Assembly: GCF_001514495.1 (NCBI RefSeq)
Contig: NZ_BCNM01000015.1
Span: forward strand, 1 to 64,000
Length of the DNA stretch: 64,000 bases
Source: Paenibacillus pabuli NBRC 13638
Lineage (GTDB): Bacteria; Bacillota; Bacilli; Paenibacillales; Paenibacillaceae
Direction: 5' to 3'
In this document: in pieces, positions 60,465 to 64,000 of the stretch
Position numbering within the stretch: position 1 is the first letter of the stretch
How the letters are laid out: each line of letters starts with the position of its first letter
The notes under the pieces: generated by a model
What the model saw: the letters and a program-made list of their open reading frames with translations, nothing else
What the model was told of the DNA's origin: nothing
The model's database searches: none
Position numbers and translations under genes: made by a program

Positions 60465-61343
60465 TCAGGCTGTACTTCCCTTCAGCCAGTGTTCGGGAAT
60501 GCTTAGATGAACCGGCAATTTGGTGCTTGCGCTGCCCTTTGCCGAATGGAGCTGTGATTGTGTCAGAAAGATGCTGCCGGTCAGATCCGCTCCCCCCAGA
60601 TCCGCATCCCGCAAGTCGGCCCCAATCAGATCAGCCTTTCTCATGTCAGCATTTCGGAGGTCAGCAGCAATCATTAAGGCACCTCTGAAGCTCGCGCCCC
60701 GTAGGTCAGCCCCTCTTAGATTGGCACCCAGAAAGTCTCTTCCGGTAAGCTTTTTGGTCTTCGATTTGGAGGGCTGCTTGTCCGATGCTGGGACCTTGGA
60801 ACGGACCATTTCGCTTGCCTGTATCAAGAGTTCGTTCACGACCGCCCGATGACCGGGAATGTCCAGACGTATAATGGCAGCTGGCTCCAGATCGGTAAGC
60901 CGTTCCGTCTCTCCGTACGCTTTCTGCATAGCGGAATGGATCGATTGTGTTTCCGGCAGCTGTAACATTTCGTTTAGATAACTCAACATTTCATGAAGCT
61001 GCTTCATGACTGGCAAACAATCAAACATCTCTGCAGCCGACTCGGGATAATCCCGCCAATCTCTGCCCGCATACGTCACTTGCGATAGTTTTTGCCCGGC
61101 TCCAAAACAGTCATACACCGTGCAGCCCTTGAACCCTTTCTGCCGAAGCTGTGTATGGATGCCGCAGCGGTTATCGGTACGGAGATTGGGGCATGGCGTA
61201 CCACTGGATTTATCAAAAGCAAAGTCCGATGATTTGCCATAAGGCAAGGCAACGCAGCATAGGCCAAAACATTGCTCGCAGTCTGCGCTTAAATGAGGAT
61301 TAGCCTGGTTGCTACTGAATGGTTGGTTAGACAATGTGCACAC
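60465..61343 (-). CDS. cysteine-rich pentapeptide-repeat protein
   Basis: 292 residues. The first about 90 hold nine cysteines in YkgJ-like spacing (CEQCFGLCC, CPNLRTDNRCGIH, GCTVYDC), perhaps a zinc or Fe-S site. Residues about 205-265 are tandem A(D/N)L-x-G pentapeptides (NLRGADLRGASFRGA...ADLIGADLRDADLGGADLTGS), a beta-helix. The fusion has been seen in Gram-positive genomes but has no known role. No signal peptide. Confidence 0.85.
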   Translation of the reverse strand: MCTLSNQPFSSNQANPHLSADCEQCFGLCCVALPYGKSSDFAFDKSSGTPCPNLRTDNRCGIHTQLRQKGFKGCTVYDCFGAGQKLSQVTYAGRDWRDYPESAAEMFDCLPVMKQLHEMLSYLNEMLQLPETQSIHSAMQKAYGETERLTDLEPAAIIRLDIPGHRAVVNELLIQASEMVRSKVPASDKQPSKSKTKKLTGRDFLGANLRGADLRGASFRGALMIAADLRNADMRKADLIGADLRDADLGGADLTGSIFLTQSQLHSAKGSASTKLPVHLSIPEHWLKGSTA

Positions 61344-61533
61344 TTCCTTTAATATAAAAAACTGGCTATAAGAATGTCAGTACCACTTTACCATTACACT
61401 GGAATTCAATCAATTCCTATATGGGTTCCTGTTTTCTCTACCGGGGGGTAGACGCCGGATTTGCATTTTGAATTTAAAATAGGGTTATTCGAATTGCAGG
61501 TAAGTGCGCTGCTAATTATGTGGGGGAGAATGA

Positions 61534-64000
61534 ATGCGAAGAAGAAAGATGAGAATAAGCTTGCTAATCTGTTTACTTGTGACAAGCATGTTGTATGGCT
61601 ATGGACCGACCGCCCATGCAGATGCAGGCGGCAGAACGTGGAATGTGGATGTGACAAGGTATAGCGGATTTTCGGTATATGATGCGAAGCCAACGGAGGA
61701 TGGCGGAACTATTCTGGCAGGCAAGAGCGGGAATCAGAGTGCACTCCTGAGGACGGATGCGGAAGGAAAGGAATTATGGCGCAAGCAGCTGACCGTGGGA
61801 GCGGAGCCGAGATACGATGTGAAAACAGTTATCCCGCTGCGGGACAATGAGTACATGTATGCAGGGTCCGACAATATGGATCTGAATCAGTCCGTTATTG
61901 GCAAATTGAATGCAGATCAGGAGATTGCCTTCACTGTAGCGGTGGAGGGCAGTGTAGGCTCCTTGCTCAAGACAGATCATGAACTGATCCTCTTAACCGG
62001 TCATCGGCGCTCTGCAAACGGTGATCTGGACCCGATGGCCATCATGCTGAATCCAGGAAGTAGTCAGATATTTAATACAACCTATGTACAGCCCTATGAT
62101 CAATTTATACATGCCAGCCTTCGATCCTTTAAGGGCACCCACCTGCTTGGCGGTTCGACGCAACAGGATGGAGTCAACTGGTATACCGATGCGCTTCTGA
62201 CAGAAATAAATTTGGCAGGCTTGCAGGTCAATCAGAGAACATATGGTACACCGGACGCAAGCGAAACGATTGAGGCTATGGCACCGGTAAACGATTTTGG
62301 GTATATTCTGACGGGAAATGTGGTCATTGGATCTACACAGGAGATCATGCTGCTTAAACTGGATGAGAACCTGGATCAGGAGTGGATGAGGACATATCCT
62401 GTAGGCAACCATGGCGTGGACGTGAGGTTGGCTGTTGAAGGGGGATATGTGGTATCGGGCATGGATAGCGATCTGAACATGCTTGTAATGAAGACCGATG
62501 AACTGGGCAATATGCAGTGGGTCCACAAGCTCTCCGAAAAAGGATCAGGTTCAGGCACTAAACAAAATCCGGACGGAAGTTACTCTTTCCTGGGCGGGGA
62601 CGACAATGGCGGGCGGTATACACTTCGGGTTGCTGCACCTGAGCAGATTACCGCGGATGATCAAGCCAATCGGATTGTAGGCGCAACACCCGATATGGAG
62701 TTTTCAACCAATGCGGGCGGGAACTATACTTCCTTTGCCGATGAACCATCACCGACTTTTCCCGGGAATGAAGAGGTGTGGGTGAGATATCGGAAAGACA
62801 GGGGGCAAGGTTACGGTGCGGGCCAAGTCCGGGTTCTACAATTCACAGCCAATGTAGCTGATGCCCGGTTATATAAGCTGGACATCGATGGAGTGCCCTT
62901 GACTGGATTCGATCCAGCGCTTGAAGAGTATACGATTCAAGTTCCGAAGGATACATCCTCCCTTACAGTAACGGCCAGCACGTATGAACCCGCTGCTAGT
63001 CTGCTTATTGATGGACAGTCTGCACTATCGGGCCAGGACGTAAATGTGGCTGTAGCTTCGCCAATGCAAGATATCGATATTGAAGTTACGGCGGCGGACA
63101 GAATCAATCAACGGAACTATACTCTACATCTTGTTCAAGAGACTGATCCGGGGACAGGGGAGCCGGAAAACCCGGAAAACCCGGAAAACCCTGAGAATCC
63201 AGGGAATCCGGGGAATCCAGGAAATCCAGGTACTCCACAGCCAGGGAACCCTTCTGGGCCATCGGGTCCAAGTGCACCCTCTTCTCCATCGGGGCAGCAG
63301 GTTGCTCATGTCGCACCTGTGGTCTCGTCCAACTTAACAGGACTGAACGTTTCACAAGGCAAACTTGAACCTGCGTTTTCCCCTGATCTGTTTCGCTACC
63401 AGCTTACATTGCCAGCAGAGACTTCATCTGTAACCTTGCAATGGCCTGTGATCGGACAGAATATTACGGTGAATGGTTTACCAGCACAACAGGGTAACAT
63501 TACGCTGGTGAACCTGAAGCCTGGCAGTAACCCGGTAACGATCGGGGTCAAAGGCCTGGATGGAGAGGCCAAGGAATATTACATTGATATCGTTCGAGGT
63601 GAGACGGTGACTGCTGAACCGGAAGGTTCTGCTTCTGGTGTGGATCTGTCTGCCATTGAAGGCCAGCCGGATTGGGCCGACCGGGCGATGGCGCTTGCTG
63701 CTCAGATGGGCATCATCCAGGGATATGGGGATGGCAGCCATCAACCGCAAGGAACGCTTACACGGCTGGAATACACCGTTATGCTTCAGCGTATGCTGCA
63801 GTTGCCCGTGAGTGAAAAAGGTACAACGGAGAGCGGCTTCACTGATCAGACAGACATCCCCGCCTGGGGGCTTGAGGCTGCATCTGCGATGAGAGAAGCA
63901 GGCATTATCCAGGGCTACCCGGATGGGCAGTATGGACCTGATCATGGCGTGACCCGGGCAGAGATGTCAGCCATTATGGTTAGAGCCTTTCAGCTGCAGC
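61534..64000 (+). CDS. S-layer-homology surface protein (partial, runs off the edge)
   Basis: 822 codons visible, no stop. GGGGGAG precedes the ATG. Signal peptide MRRRKMRISLLICLLVTSMLYG...AHA. Residues about 40-380 are propeller-like repeats (GGTILAGKSGNQSALLRTDAEGKELW, LGGSTQQDG, ILTGNV). Then a cadherin-like beta-sandwich (about 445-535), a Pro-Glu-Asn / Pro-Gly-Asn linker (63160-63250), a second such domain, and two SLH repeats from about residue 705 (DWADRAMALAAQMGIIQGYGDG; WGLEAASAMREAGIIQGYPDGQ). It should be anchored to wall polysaccharide. A third SLH is expected beyond the window. Confidence 0.88.
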   Translation, partial: MRRRKMRISLLICLLVTSMLYGYGPTAHADAGGRTWNVDVTRYSGFSVYDAKPTEDGGTILAGKSGNQSALLRTDAEGKELWRKQLTVGAEPRYDVKTVIPLRDNEYMYAGSDNMDLNQSVIGKLNADQEIAFTVAVEGSVGSLLKTDHELILLTGHRRSANGDLDPMAIMLNPGSSQIFNTTYVQPYDQFIHASLRSFKGTHLLGGSTQQDGVNWYTDALLTEINLAGLQVNQRTYGTPDASETIEAMAPVNDFGYILTGNVVIGSTQEIMLLKLDENLDQEWMRTYPVGNHGVDVRLAVEGGYVVSGMDSDLNMLVMKTDELGNMQWVHKLSEKGSGSGTKQNPDGSYSFLGGDDNGGRYTLRVAAPEQITADDQANRIVGATPDMEFSTNAGGNYTSFADEPSPTFPGNEEVWVRYRKDRGQGYGAGQVRVLQFTANVADARLYKLDIDGVPLTGFDPALEEYTIQVPKDTSSLTVTASTYEPAASLLIDGQSALSGQDVNVAVASPMQDIDIEVTAADRINQRNYTLHLVQETDPGTGEPENPENPENPENPGNPGNPGNPGTPQPGNPSGPSGPSAPSSPSGQQVAHVAPVVSSNLTGLNVSQGKLEPAFSPDLFRYQLTLPAETSSVTLQWPVIGQNITVNGLPAQQGNITLVNLKPGSNPVTIGVKGLDGEAKEYYIDIVRGETVTAEPEGSASGVDLSAIEGQPDWADRAMALAAQMGIIQGYGDGSHQPQGTLTRLEYTVMLQRMLQLPVSEKGTTESGFTDQTDIPAWGLEAASAMREAGIIQGYPDGQYGPDHGVTRAEMSAIMVRAFQLQ

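Noticed and set aside
63150..63250. Tandem repeats that might be a CRISPR array or satellite
   Set aside because: The repeat is a 9-nt codon-phased unit encoding a Pro-Glu-Asn / Pro-Gly-Asn linker inside a gene.

Overview
The window looks like chromosome of a Gram-positive Paenibacillus-type bacterium (Bacillota). This is inferred from gene content: an S-layer-homology surface protein, a MalT-type LuxR regulator, LacI-controlled sugar ABC operons without their own ATPase, GH30 and GH35 enzymes, meso-diaminopimelate dehydrogenase, thioredoxin-type ArsC, strong GGAGG ribosome sites and many TTG/GTG starts. No rRNA, tRNA, CRISPR array or intact mobile element was recognised.

1-6.4 kb is a metalloid and electrophile stress block. 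A cysteine-bearing MarR regulator and a cysteine-pair flavoprotein are each preceded by a matching perfect palindrome. They are followed by arsR-arsB-arsC, then a divergent azoR / HxlR-type regulator pair with a YodB-like box between them.

6.4-19.3 kb is a patchwork of small accessory genes: an ECF sigma factor fused to a degenerate peptidase-like domain, two APH-type kinases, a P-loop kinase, an aldo/keto reductase with a divergent MerR regulator, a YjdI/YjdJ pair, DinB, GNAT, RarD, a secreted toxin-like protein with a possible immunity partner, and several broken genes (IS3 transposase tail, internally deleted rsgA, mazF stub, kinase 3' fragment). A short dyad, CTAACGGGCAGGTTAG, recurs here and often supplies or lies next to stop codons.

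19.5-34.6 kb holds a 1050-residue protein with a GNAT domain at its N-terminus followed by an amidohydrolase, a TetR regulator near two tandem paralogous esterases with two GGAAC-N3-GTTCC operators, a third APH kinase, an iron alcohol dehydrogenase, a lipoprotein, an orphan secreted protein, a chemoreceptor and a HesB-like protein.

34.7-44.2 kb is a galactan-utilisation locus: a 41-codon small gene, a LacI regulator, ABC binding protein and two permeases, a GH30 enzyme resembling endo-beta-1,6-galactanases, and a GH35 beta-galactosidase. Shared TGAAACCCATTTCA operators mark it as one regulon.

44.3-52.2 kb holds a sarcosine-oxidase-like flavoenzyme, then an operon of an argininosuccinate-lyase-family enzyme, an amidohydrolase and a second ATPase-less ABC importer, then a GNAT. 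52.3-64 kb carries a large MalT-type regulator, exonuclease III, an alpha/beta hydrolase coupled to a beta-lactamase-family serine hydrolase, ddh, a cysteine-rich pentapeptide-repeat protein, and an S-layer-anchored protein that runs off the right edge.
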